Shown in pieces: positions 11,860-22,640 of a stretch of DNA of 64,000 nucleotides. The notes below the pieces were generated by a model. The model worked only from the letters and a program-made list of their open reading frames with translations, ran no database searches and was not told where the DNA came from. Numbering within the stretch: the first letter of the stretch is position 1; every line of letters starts with the position of its first letter. The position numbers and the translations under genes are program-made. The stretch is from assembly GCA_963971225.1 (NCBI GenBank), contig OZ020269.1, positions 94,081,540-94,145,539 on the forward strand. Reading direction: 5' to 3'. This stretch comes from Melieria omissa. Lineage: Eukaryota; Arthropoda; Insecta; Diptera; Ulidiidae.

Positions 11860-11998
11860 CAGTGGCGCACGCGGAATTTCATTTTGGGGGGGGTTTGCGT
11901 ACAACTGTTGAGCCTAAAATCATTCGAAACCCTTTTTGTACCAGCAGTTTTTGTGTTCGAGGGGTTTGAACCCCCAAAATCCCCTGCATTTGCCACTG
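11860..11998. mobile_element. hAT-type MITE, 139 bp
   Basis: Ends are CAGTGGC and GCCACTG, followed inward by G-run/C-run stretches (TTTTGGGGGG against CCCCCAAAAT). The element is flanked by 8-bp sequences CTCTATAG (11852-11859) and CTCTTTGG (11999-12006), matching at six of eight positions. An 8-bp duplication and CAG...CTG ends fit hAT transposons. It has no coding capacity. Confidence 0.75.
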
Positions 11999-12089
11999 CT
12001 CTTTGGTATGCTAGTTTCTTGTCTTCTGGGGCACCTAACCTCCACACTCAGTCTCAGAAGTTAATGAAGTAGGGAGTTAACGGTACCCT

Positions 12090-12347
12090 TCGCTATATTC
12101 TCGAAAATTTAATACATTATTTTGCCTAGCGGTTTCCAACCCCTTCTTGATAAGGCCGGCCAGGCGCAGAGGAAGTGATGGACTATCTCCTTTTTGTTGA
12201 GGTTCTCAAATCTGTGTCAGCTGGGAATGAAGGGAATGCCCATTTAAGCTTCATGCTTTTCAATGAGCGAGTGGCTTCTGATGACCTCAACTGGCCACTT
12301 GCCAACGGCCTTTAGAGAGTTCTGTGGTTCTTTTCTTATTGTATGTT
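12090..12347 (-). pseudogene. Non-LTR retrotransposon C-terminal fragment
   Basis: Read on the minus strand, one frame gives KEIVHHFLCAWPALSRRGW, which resembles the C-terminal HHFLCxCPAL..RR segment downstream of RNase H in I/R1/LOA-type LINEs. The first cysteine pair is not intact and the frame is short. The SINE at 12351-12685 inserted into this relic; the LINE sequence appears to continue at 12695-12760. Assignment rests on one motif and the SINE empty-site logic. Confidence 0.45.
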
Positions 12348-12350
12348 GGC

Positions 12351-12685
12351 AGCCGCCGTGGCTCAGTTGGTTAGTGCGCGATCCAGCGAGTCGGATGCAG
12401 AGCGACGCAAGATCGAATACTGCATGTAGTAACACCTAAAAAAAAATAACGGGAAACTCGTTTTCTCTTTCGGTGGCTGTCCTCTCAGCTGGAAATGGCA
12501 AACCTCTGAGAGTAAAAATTGCCTATGAAAAAGCTCCCAACCTGCCGTTCGGAACCGGCATAAAACTGTAGGTCCCTTCCACCCGCATACAAAATTCACA
12601 CGCACAACACGGGTGGTTGCGGGTACATAGGCCTTAGTCTCGCGTGAGCGGGCTGTCGTGCCAATCAATTATTATTAATTATTAT
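12351..12685 (+). mobile_element. SINE family A, full-length copy
   Basis: tRNA-derived SINE. A box TGGCTCAGTTGG and B-box-like GATCGAATAC lie at tRNA spacing in the head (12358-12425). A body follows with CTCAGCTGGAAATGGCAAAC and GGCATAAAACTGTAGGTCCC, and the tail is (ATT)n. TATGTTGGC flanks it at 12342-12350 and 12686-12694 as a target-site duplication. The second copy at 61347-61680 is highly similar over its full length. Confidence 0.88.
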
Positions 12686-12934
12686 TATGTTGGCCAAAGT
12701 GAACTGCTGAGTTTCCTGATTCTATTCTCTGCCACCTAGTGTTGACTTTAGCAAAAAATACCTTAGAGACTTTACTCTTGATTGAGCCCAGTGGGGCGTG
12801 AATTGTCAGCACTTCCCTCTATCAGAGTCTCTAGAGCCTGAAGAGAAGAGTTCATTGATTTGCTCAATGCTTTCTTTAAATTTATAGAAGTACCTCCTTC
12901 TTTGATCCAATGAGCTAACGCCGTAAGAATATCT

Positions 12935-13190
12935 GCATTCTCGCACTAGTTTTGTCGATAAGATCGACGAGTCCAGTGTCTTGCTTGTGGATTGGTTGTT
13001 GAAAAGTATAACAAGCAGGACTTCTTTGCACTCTCGCACTAATTTTGTCGATAAGATCCACGGGTCTAGAGGCTTGATCATGGATAGACTATCGGAGACT
13101 ATTGGACCTCCCTGCACTTTCGCACGAGTTTTGTCGATAAGATCCACGGGTCTAGCGCCTTGATCATGGATAGACTATCGTTAATAGACT
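12935..13190. repeat. Three-copy tandem repeat of about 88 bp
   Basis: Each unit contains CTCGCACTAGTTTTGTCGAT, AAGATCCACGGGTCTAG and CTTGATCATGGATAGACTAT. The minus strand stays open through all copies, giving repeated ILSTKLVREC, but no known protein is recognised. Confidence 0.88.
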
Positions 13191-14610
13191 AAGGTTAGTA
13201 AAAACAATCAAGAATCGTGTCCTCAATAGAGATTTTATAAAACATTAAAAACAAATAACTTTTGATGTAGAAATTTAAACAAACATAAACTGAAAAAAAT
13301 ACATTTAAATTTATGTAAAACATAGTACTCCGTCTCGTCCTGGAAGACATCCACACCATATGCACCTTGGAAATAGGACAACTACTGGATTAGTTGAACC
13401 TCAATGGGGATTTAAATGACAATAACCCAGCACTGACACACAATGAGGATGTCTACTCAACATTGTTCGCATAATTTTCTACACTAAATGCAGAAAATTT
13501 CGCCAAGTGCCTAAAATACACTTTGACTCCAACCAGTAGTTTTACAATTGCGATTGTAAAGCACAGCGGCGAGCAATAATACTTCGGTTGTGAAAAGCAC
13601 AAACAGTATAGGAGAAGCATGGGGGCGGTGGGGGTTGACCCCCGCGTATCATGAGATTAAAATGTTAAAAATTAAAAGAAATTGCTCCAGTGTGCGCCAT
13701 ATTCGATGGCAGAAGATGGCGCAGTCTGAAGAAGAAAGCGGCACCGTGTGTTGAGCAAGAAAACGTGTAAAGAAAAGTGAGCAACGGCTAACAGCAGTGA
13801 AATCTAGAAAGCAAAACAAGGCACAAAAAGCAACAAAAGTAAAAATATTTTCATGTGTGTGTGTCTGTTGATGTGTTTTTGTTTTGGTGTATGTGTGAGT
13901 GGGTGTTTGCGTTTGCGTTTGGCGTCAAAACGGCACACAGCAGTCAAGCTGTGGCAGTCGAGCAACAAGACAAGTCGTTACTTTTTATTGCCGCCTTCGG
14001 TGCAGTGCGCCCACAAACAGCACCTGCAGCATTGCCGTATCTCTGGTGTGTTCCTGCAGTCGGCGGGCTGCCTTGACTTCTTTTTGGCGGTGTCCTTTGT
14101 GTTGCTTCGCGCGCTGCTTTGCAGTGTTTTTATGATAGCCTTTGTTGTGTTGTTGTTGCTGCTGCAAGACGCTCGCAGTTTAGTTGCTGTTCTTATCGCT
14201 ATTGTTGTTGTTGTTGTTATTATATGCAGGTGTTGTTATATGCCGTTGCTGTGTATTTAATTTTTAAAGCGCACAAAAAGGAAACACAAGCCAAAAGGCC
14301 ATAAAGACAGTCGACAACCAGTCGGAGTATGCAGCAACCAGTCCTGACTACAACAACAGAAGAAGCATTTATGTGTGCATGTGTGTGTGTGTGTGTAGGT
14401 GAGAGTCTTGGCTATTTAATTTTGAACTCTACTGAATGTGTTCAAGTGGCAGAAACTTATAAAAAAAACATAGCGAATAACTATTTGAGTTTTTGAAAAA
14501 CAATTTAAAGAGTTGGTTGTTTTTTCTTTTTAGTTATTTTTTTTTTAAACTCAAAACAATTTTTTATGTGCAAACTTTGATGTGAAAGTTAAGACATCCC
14601 ATAGAAACTC
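13190..14610. other. Low-copy region with GC-richer core 13840-14330
   Basis: The core holds GTGT, GTTGTT and CTGCTG runs and overlapping frames on both strands, typical of simple-sequence-rich fly intergenic DNA. A (GT)n run lies at about 14375-14398. No gene recognised. Confidence 0.3.
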
Positions 14611-14615
14611 TTTAA

Positions 14616-15202
14616 CCCTTTCGCTATTTTGTTGCCATATGGCACATTGTTACTTTGTGGACGTCTGAGCCCTCTGTGGTTTCAAGAAAACATTTTTTGT
14701 GGGTCCTTAGAATAGTTTGAAGTTTTAGGAAAAATACGAAATTAATAAACTGAGTATTAAAGTTAAAAGAAGAGAAGATATAGAGAGATATGTTGAGATA
14801 GTAAAGGAAGAAGAAGCATACAACTTTAGATAACGTTTTAACCCTTTCAGTCACAATGTCCAATATATTGGAATACAGCCCATACAATTCATACAGACGG
14901 GTTTATTGTCATGGCGGAAAGGGTTAATTTGACTTTTTCTTTCAATTGAGATACTTTTTTTGAATTTTGGTTGAAATAAATGAAGAAATATTCAATTTTT
15001 TGTTATGCGTAAAAAGTTAAGTTAAAAATTATTACAGCCACAACGATGTGGTTGATCTCATAGAAAAACACTCTAAAATACAGGGTCCGAGTATAAAAAT
15101 ACAACAATTTGTTTTGGAGTGTTGCTTATAAATCCACATAGAAGCTTAAAATGTAAAATTTAAAACTTTAACTTTTTCCAGTAAAAGCCTGTAGCGAAAG
15201 GG
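14616..15202. mobile_element. piggyBac-like MITE, 587 bp
   Basis: The ends are perfect 11-bp inverted repeats (CCCTTTCGCTA and TAGCGAAAGGG), directly flanked by TTAA at 14612-14615 and 15203-15206. TTAA target duplication with CCC...GGG ends is the piggyBac superfamily signature. No transposase frame lies inside. Its ends differ from those of the coding piggyBac at 35.7 kb, so it is a different family. Confidence 0.6.
14842..14923. mobile_element. Nested 82-bp TTAA-flanked foldback
   Basis: Begins CCCTTTC and ends GAAAGGG, and is flanked by TTAA on both sides (14838-14841 and 14924-14927). It lies inside the larger TTAA element. It could be a second tiny MITE or an internal copy of the same terminal motif. 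Confidence 0.4.
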
Positions 15203-15623
15203 TTAACATTTGTTGTCCACCTTTGTTCTAACAACAACAACAAAATGTTCGTCACTTTCACTGAATGCGTCTAAAAGATAATTGGAAGCGAAATGTTGTG
15301 ATTCATCGGTTTGTGTATTAGATAATCATGGTTCAAATACAGGGTCTGTTTTCCTTTTATCAGGTAATAAATAAAAGATACAACGAAACACTTTATAAAT
15401 GGTTGTAAAATTGGCTTAACCCTTGAGCTCCTGAAAGAAATTTTGTAAGACTTTTTACCGACTTTTTTGTCTAAATTGATCATTTCTAAATTGACCATAA
15501 CAAAGTTATAGGCATTTATTAAAAAAAAATCGATTTTATTACTGAAAACTTTTTGTCTTTGGTTTTTCTATCGGAAAAAATATTTTACTTTAAGGTTGGA
15601 TGCAATTTTTTTTTAAACTGTTC
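15203..15623. other. AT-rich filler
   Basis: No gene recognised. A further TTAACCC motif occurs near 15416 without a visible partner. Confidence 0.3.
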
Positions 15624-16572
15624 CACAGTGATTCGACTCCATACAACCGCGGGACAAAATTAGGAGTGGTACGTTCTTCATAAAATTTGGTATACTAGTT
15701 AAACATGGTCTGCTGAATTGAAATCTCCATTTAGTTTTCCTTAAACTGTTATAGTTTAGCAATGTCTGAGACTTAAATTTGCAATTTTCGTCGTTTTTGT
15801 TGAGCTATAGCAACGAGTGTGTTGGCTAGGTTTCTCAAATTTTACATTTAATCGGTAACGTTAACATTGATTATTCCAAAGAGTAACAGAAATTGTCTAA
15901 GGACCCTCTGGTTTTGCAATAAAACGATAATAATAGACGTATGTTTTGCATTTTTGCAGATTTTATCATTTTTCGTGCTGATTGCATACTTTTAGGCATA
16001 AATTAAATAAATTTTGTCGATAAATACGTGTTTAGACCACTTTTCAAATTGAATTATTTTCTGAGATCGGAAGATATCGGAGGATGTAATTACATTATCA
16101 GAATAAAGAAAGAATGCTTCTTAAAATAAAAAAAAATCCAGGAACATACTTTCACATACTTTTTAGATATTTTCCTCTAAGTTTTGCCAATTTTCAGATA
16201 TTTAATTTAGAAAAATATTTTAAATTAAAAGTGAAGTAAAAGCCTACGCTTTGCAACTTTTAAGAACACATTAAATGCGAAAATGGTCACATCATTTCTT
16301 ATTCTATATTGAAAGTTTAAGCAACTTCTTGATAACCATGTATTTTTACAATTTTTTGTACTCAATAGACTAAAACACAGAAAATATGTGCTTACATTTT
16401 TTTGAGAAAAAAGTTTCAACTTTGAGCCGGTTTTGCACAGACACTAATTAATTTTTTGCACAAATTTTTTGGGGTTTTCTTAGTTGGAGTTTTACCTTTC
16501 AAATGACATTAAAATCGTTAAATTCTGAGACCATAAAGTTTTTGAATTTTGTCAATGGAACGAATCACTGTG
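15624..16572. mobile_element. Candidate terminal-inverted-repeat element
   Basis: CACAGTGATTCG at 15624-15635 is matched by its exact reverse complement at 16561-16572, about 950 bp away. TGTTCC occurs next to both ends but not in register for a standard duplication. No transposase was seen inside. It could be a non-autonomous DNA element or chance. Confidence 0.3.
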
Positions 16573-17919
16573 TGTTCCCTTAAAAACTTGTTGTTTTCAA
16601 CTTTAAAGTTTGGAAAATGCCAAACTTAACAGCAAAACACTTTCATTCGCAATTGACACCATTTGCTACACACACACACACGAGTATTTGCACACACACA
16701 ACAAAAGTCAACGGCAGCCGTTGATTAAGCATTGCTAAGCAAAGCAAATGAACCAAGCAACAGCAGCGGTGACTTGCACCGACACAACAAATTCGAATCG
16801 AACTCATAAAAATGCCAACCCACCAAGTGGAACGCCACGCCATACGGCGATGACCCTATTCAACAAATTGTTGTTGTTGTGTTTTTTCACTAAAAATTTT
16901 ATACCAGCTCATGCCGACTTAAACGTTTGTAAAAAAGACAAAAGAATCTACAACAACAACAACAAATGCATAACGACTCCTTTTGCTGGCGAAATGAAAT
17001 TAAATTTTTGTCTTCGCATAAACGCAGCTCACAGCGCCATCGCCGCTATGGCTCTGCGCCGAGTGACATGCAAATGCGCCATATTCCGCGCAAAATGGCA
17101 AGAAATGTCAAACGGAAGCGCTACAAAATGCACACGAGGCCAACTACAACAACAAGAACAACAGCAACAAAGAGCGGGACAATTGCACTCACGCTGCGGC
17201 GAGGACAATACTGTGGTGTGTGTGTGTCACTTTCGGTGCGGGCTTCAACGGAGTGAAGTTGTTACATGGCTGTGGTAGGAGAAGTGGAAGTGAAGATGAA
17301 GAGGAAGTGAAGACTTTTAGGCCCACGAGCGAAATGTCATGGAGCGCATTTTCTGGCCCTCATTTCGGTTTCCTTTACGTTCCGTTTGGTTGTGTTACGT
17401 TTTGTGGAAGTGCTTGTTTTGTATTTTTTTAAATAATTTATGTAAACAAGAAATTGAATAAAATTTTATGAGTTGCAATATTTTCGTTAAAATGACAACT
17501 GCATTGCGTACTACGTACAAACATACACACACATACATAGATGGAGAAAGGCATTCACACTGGAACAAGAGTTCGTAGAGGCACATGTACTCGTATGTCT
17601 ATACATATGTGCGATTGAAGCGCAAAAAGCGGGTCTGGAAAGGAGTTCTTCATACTCTATCGATTGAATTTTGTTTTAGTTGTATGAAATTTTCACTTAC
17701 TGAGCCTAAATTTCTAATGTGCTTTGCACGAAAAATCAATGTGTTGATCTAATTTCGTTGGAAATGAGTTTGAAGTTCTGTTCTATGATTTTCATTTCAG
17801 TTTGATTTTTATTTCAAGTATTTCAATGATTGTTCTGGTCATAGTGAAATTATTCAAGTGAACCAGGTAGAACGATGGCCGTTGTTTTGTATGACAAAAG
17901 AGAAAAATTTGCAACATTA
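16573..17919. other. Low-copy region, GC-richer 16640-17440
   Basis: Contains (CA)n runs near 16670-16700 and ACAACAACA tracts. Frames overlap on both strands and no conserved protein is recognised. It may be regulatory or intronic DNA. Confidence 0.3.
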
Positions 17920-17980
17920 TTTGTTGATTTATATTAATTTCAATTAATCTGAATTAATTTGAAAATCACTTTAGTTAATA

Positions 17981-18722
17981 TCAGGTGTACAACTTTGCTT
18001 CCGCCGTTGTTTCCAAAATTAAAAGCTTTATTGCGAAAAAGTGCTTACAGATGTATTATTCAAAGTATTGTCCGTCGCTAGCGACAACTTTCTCCCATCT
18101 TTCCGGCAATTTTCGGATCCCGGCTCGAAAAAAGGAGTCCTCTTTTGACGCTATCCATGAAGCAATCCATTTTTCCAATTCTTCGAAGGATTGAAAATGT
18201 TGATCTGCCAGGCCGTGTGCCATCGAACGGAATAGGTGAAAGTCAGAAGGGGCGACATCTGGGGAATACGGCGGGTGGGCCAAGACATCCCATTTCAGCG
18301 TTTCCAGGTACTTTTTGACCACTTTTGCGACGTGAGGCCGAGCATTGTCGTGTTGGAGGATGACTTTGTCATGTCGAAATCACCATTTTTAAAACGTTGA
18401 AACCAATCCCGACACGTTCTTTCACTCAGAACAGCATCACCGTAAGTTTCTGAGAGCATTCGATGCGCTTCAGCTGCATTTTTTTTTCGAATTGTAACAG
18501 AAAAGTAAAACTTCCCGCAAATGGCGAGAATTGGGCACATAAACGGACATTTTCGAGCGTGAATAATACGAAAACAAGAACAACTGTCACTGAAACGGCG
18601 ATGACAATTCGTTAGGCACTGTCCACACTCACTTTAAAGGCATTACCATCTATGTATTTCAACCAGCCTCAGCCGGAACAGCCACCTATCGGAAAACGGC
18701 GAAAGCAAAGTTGTACACCTGA
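17981..18722 (-). mobile_element. Internally deleted mariner element, 742 bp
   Basis: The terminal inverted repeats start TCAGGTGTACAACTTTGCTT and agree at 27 of 28 positions. The element is flanked by the TA dinucleotide (17979-17980 and 18723-18724), as Tc1/mariner insertion requires. A full mariner is about 1.3 kb, so roughly 0.55 kb of the transposase middle has been lost. It retains both ends and could be moved by a transposase supplied in trans. Inserted in the AT-rich array. Confidence 0.93.
18056..18540 (-). pseudogene. mariner transposase, internally deleted and frameshifted
   Basis: The N-terminal part (18540 to about 18370) contains KKNAAEAHRMLSETYGD and CRDWFQRFKNGDFD, the DNA-binding helix-turn-helix region of mariner. 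It is joined directly, out of frame, to the C-terminal catalytic part: VILQHDNARPHVAK, then HPPYSPDVAPSDFHLFRSM and a terminus ending GQYFE. The second and third aspartates of the DD34D triad are present. The first, with its TGDEKW-type motif, was lost in the deletion. No functional transposase can be made. Resembles mellifera-type mariners by memory; subfamily not verified. Confidence 0.92.
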
Positions 18723-19775
18723 TAGGTAATTTGAAAATATAATTTTAAAATTAAATGTAAATCAATTAAAATTAATCTGAAAATATAATTTTTAAATTAA
18801 ATTTCAATTAACTAAAATTAATCTGAATTAAATTGAAAATCACTTTAGTCAATAGGTTATTTAAAATTATAATTTTTAAATTAAATTTAAATTAATTTAA
18901 ATTAATCTGAATTAATTTGCAAAACACCTTAGTTAATAGTTAATTCAAAAATATAATTTTAAAATTAATTTAAAATTAATTAAAATTACAATGAATTAAT
19001 TTGAAAATCACTTTAGTTAATAGTTAATTTGGAAATATAATTGAAAAATTAAATTCAAATTAATTAGATTTACAATGAATTAATTTGAAAGTTACTTTAG
19101 TTAATAGTGAATTTGAAAATATAATTTTAAAATTAAATTTAAATTTAAATTAATTAAATTAATCTGAATTAATTTTAAAATCACTTTAGTTAATAGTTAA
19201 TTTGGAAATATAATTTTAAAAATAAATTTAAATTAATTAAAATTAATCTGAATTAATTTGGAAATCACTTTAGTTAATAGTCAATTTGAAAATATAATTA
19301 TAAATTAAATTTAAATTAATTAAAATTAATCTGAATTAATTTGAAAATCACTTTAGTTAATAGTCAATTTGAAAATATAATTATAAAATGAAATTCAAAT
19401 TAATGAAAATTACAATGAATTAATTTGAAAATCACTTTAGTTAATAAATAATTTGCAAATATAATATTAAAATTAAATATAAATTAATTAAAATAAAAAT
19501 GAATTAATTTAAAAATTACTTTAGTAAATAGGTAATTCAAATTAAAAATTTTAAAATTTAATTAAAATTGATTAAAATTAAAATCAATTATTTGAAAAAT
19601 ACTTTAGTTAGTGGTTAATTTGAAAATATAATTTTAAAATAAACTAAATTAAAATTAATTAATTTGAAAAACTTTAGTTAATAGTTAATTTGAAAATATA
19701 ATTTTAAACTTAACTTAAAATTCATTAAAATTAAAATAATTTAATTTGAAAATTACTTTAGTTAGTAGGGAACAA

Positions 19776-21206
19776 TTTCAATTAAACATTGAATTTAATG
19801 CCTGCACAGTCTTTAGTTCCTATTAGTTATTACATGAATTATTTCATTGTGCCTAATCAACATTGCATTAACTCTCCCAAAATATCGAAAAACCTATCAA
19901 TAAACTGAAACTCGAATTTGAAACCTTAAAATTGTCTTCATTATCCTTAAACTCAATCACCATTATTCTCCCTTCAGCCAAATGTGCGCAACGCTCGCTT
20001 TGTAGCATTTGTAAATTAACCAAAAATTGAGTGACGCAGCAGTCAGACAGCCGACACAGACACTTGAGTAAATAAACAAATAAACGCAACAAATAGTTGC
20101 AATAGACACAGTGCAGCAACAACAACGTCAACCGCCAGCAATTTGTCACTCACTTTTAAACCCACGTTCGAAGCTCACGAGCGACGCACCGCGCAGCGCC
20201 CCGACACGCATTCGGCAATAATTTTTCGCACTCAGCAACGTCTTTCGTGCCGGGCGGTGTTTGAACGCGCGGAAAGTTGGTCCGCCACCGCATGCTCCGC
20301 GTCATTATCATTATTATCGTCGTTCCGGCATGCAGACACTCGACACTCGACTCACACACGACGCTGTCGCACCTACCGAACTCATCGTTGCTGCGTTTGA
20401 ACGTCGCATATCTGCGCGCAACAGCAGCAGCAGCAATAACAACATCAAGCAGCAACAGCAGTCGCCGTCCTGACAGCGGCCAATGGTGGCAGCACTGGCT
20501 GCTGGCAGGTTGCATTATAAATTTCAGTCATGTTTCTAATAACTTTGAATTAATCATCTTTCCTGTTGTTGGCTTTTGCCGAAGTCATCTTGGAATGCTA
20601 ATGATGCCACCCCGTCAATGGCTCTGACGTCGGTGTGGGTGTGTTGGTGTTGCCACCGTTGGTGTTATTGCAACGATGGCCGCCTGTCTGTCTGCTGGCG
20701 AATGCTGCACGGATCGTAGTTTCATTTGTCTGTGTGTGTGTGTGTGCAGTGTGTAGGTGAGGCGAACGCAAGCAGTGTAGGTGAACGCAACGCTGCCGCT
20801 CGCTGTCGCTGGTGTTGCCACCGTTTGACGTTAAGGTGGGGTTTTAGTTTGCGCAAGGAAAGCTGCACGTGGCCAAATGGCATGTAATCCGTATGCAATT
20901 TGCGGATATTTGCGTTAAGCGCAAAAATTCGCACAGACAACAGAATTTTCAACCCCATAAAAATGGTGGCAATGAAAAATTTCAGGTTTAAGTATATTCT
21001 GGTAATACTTCAGGGTTCTATTTGCCAAAAGCTAGATTGTTCCGAATTCAATGGGAAAAATTTGAGTGATTTGAGAAACCGAAAATTTTATAATTTGAAG
21101 TGACATCATACATGACCCAAATGTCAAATAGTTGTATCATCGTCATCATCCAGATATAAGGTGTTGTTGTTGTTGTGTTTTTTTCTTCCTCTTCTTTGTT
21201 TGGCAG
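19776..21206. other. Low-copy region, GC-rich island 20100-20880
   Basis: The island has CAGCAGCAACA runs, a GT run at 20728-20745 and overlapping frames on both strands. No conserved domain recognised. It may be cis-regulatory or 5'-flanking DNA; no promoter is demonstrable. Confidence 0.3.
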
Positions 21207-21290
21207 TTAGGTAGGTAGGCAGGCTAAGTGGCCGCCTCAAGGGTATCACTTAGGCCTAGTGGCTCATTGTGTTACCACATGAAGGGGAGA
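21207..21290 (-). mobile_element. SINE family B, 3'-end fragment
   Basis: Reversed, it carries the SINE B tail signals TAGGTAGGTAGGCAGGC, CACTTAGGCC and CATTGTGTTACCACA in order. It lies just upstream of, and inverted to, the fuller copy at 21310-21690. Confidence 0.4.
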
Positions 21291-21309
21291 TGGCTCCCCC
21301 TAAGTTGAG

Positions 21310-21690
21310 AGCCATCTATGCTGCTAAGAGAGCCATGTATCCTCAGGTGAGGTCATGTTTGGCAGTGAGTCCGGTTGAATTCTCATACCAGAGGCCCTAG
21401 GTTCGATTCCTAGATTGGGCTGGTAAAACACTCGTCTAAAAAACCTCCGGGTGTGAAAGAAAATTGTCAAAAGAAAACCGCCTCTTTTATTCGGCGCTAA
21501 ACTGTAGGTCCCTACCTTCCTTTCTCCATCTGTTTGAAATGTATATATATTGTATACATGTTGAAAAAATAAGTTGCATATCCATTTCAAACGAGTGAAG
21601 TCTGCGGTATTTCAAAGGGCCCCATAGAGGCCTAAGTGTGTCTCATACAGAGGCAGCCACTAAAACCTGCCTACCTAGTTTTGAATTGGC
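21310..21690 (+). mobile_element. SINE family B copy
   Basis: The head has TCTCATACCAGAGGCCCTAG followed by the B box GGTTCGATTCC. The central block ends CGGCGCTAAACTGTAGGTCC. The 3' part holds GCGGTATTTCAAAGGGCC and CCTAAGTGTGTCTCATACAG, with a CCTGCCTACCTA tail. Collinear with 1358-1703. Target duplication not identified. Confidence 0.75.
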
Positions 21691-22351
21691 CGAGCCAATC
21701 TTTCTAACCAGATCCCATCGAGCTTTTTAACAGTACTGTCACTGTTACTACTAAACCCCAAGGGTCCAAAATAGAATAGGAAGGACCATTAGTTTTTATT
21801 TGACTAAATTTATTCAACTCATAAACCTTACGTTTATCAAAATGTTTCTTATTTCAAAAAAGTACATCAGTACCTAACAGTACCTCAGTTTTTTTGGCTT
21901 AGCGGCCCAAAGCGCCAAGTGAAAAAGGCCAACTTTCGGTTCAAATAGACCAAAGGTGGCAACCATGAGTATAGGGTACAAAGATGGCCGTCTATCTCTT
22001 TGATTGCCATTTAAAGTCAGCTTGGAGCCAACGTTGGACATTCTTACAAAGTGATGCCAGATCTACATACCAACCCAAAAGAGATGTACGGAAATGGAGA
22101 TGGAGAGATAAAAAACGTAGTCCAACCACTCATAAGCTTAAAGTGGAAAGCCCTAGTAAAGACGATTAAAGCAAGCGATCAGTACTTTGTTCCAGATTCG
22201 TTTTAGTGGTCTTCACTTACGGGTTTAATTGCTTAATTAGACGAAAAGCAAAAATTTTGTTAAAATTATCATCTAAGAAAATAATCTATTATTATTTCCA
22301 CCAGTAGAGCTCACAATATCACTTCCATATCCACTTGTGTATCCTCTTGAA
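21691..22351. other. Region without recognised gene
   Basis: No domain or repeat identified between the SINE and the hAT MITE fragment. Confidence 0.25.
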
Positions 22352-22403
22352 CCAGTGGCTCACACAGGATTTAATTTTAGAAGAGGAGTGCTTTGCGTAC
22401 AAC
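22352..22403. mobile_element. hAT MITE, left-end fragment
   Basis: CAGTGGCTCACACAGG and then TTTGCGTACAACT match the left 45 bp of the MITE at 11860 in order. The right end was not found. Confidence 0.4.
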
Positions 22404-22414
22404 TACCGATGATG

Positions 22415-22640
22415 TGAGCTACCGCTCATAGCGCCATCTGTTGTGTAAGGCAGGTGACAGCAGGATGGTTGGGAACTGCGATAAGATCGGTTTGGTGCCC
22501 TGTTTCGCTATTTATGACCAACTCATATATGTACGAGTACTCAGCTATGTCCCTGTTTCGATTGTTGAAAGAGTCAACCGTATAGTTATAGGGCTACTAC
22601 TGACTTTGGCGAAGACGCCGGCCAGTAACTTCCATTGTGC
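22415..22640 (-). mobile_element. SINE-C-like repeat fragment
   Basis: GCGCCATCTGTTGTGTAAGG, GGTGACAGCAGGATGGTTG and GATAAGATCGGTTTGGTG match 24998-25070, and reversed 53700-53765. The tRNA-like head is absent. Confidence 0.5.

Larger units (their letters stand above)
17920..19775. repeat. AT-rich tandem array, about 84-bp unit
   Basis: Around 13 units, each with AATTAATTTGAAAATCACTT, TAGTTAATAGTTAATTTG, AAAATATAATTTTAAAATTA and an AATTAAAATTAATCTG segment. One array is cut in two by the mariner at 17981-18722, since unit sequence ending TTTAGTTAATA resumes as TAGGTAATTTGAAAATATAA on the far side. Later copies at the right edge are more diverged. Confidence 0.88.
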
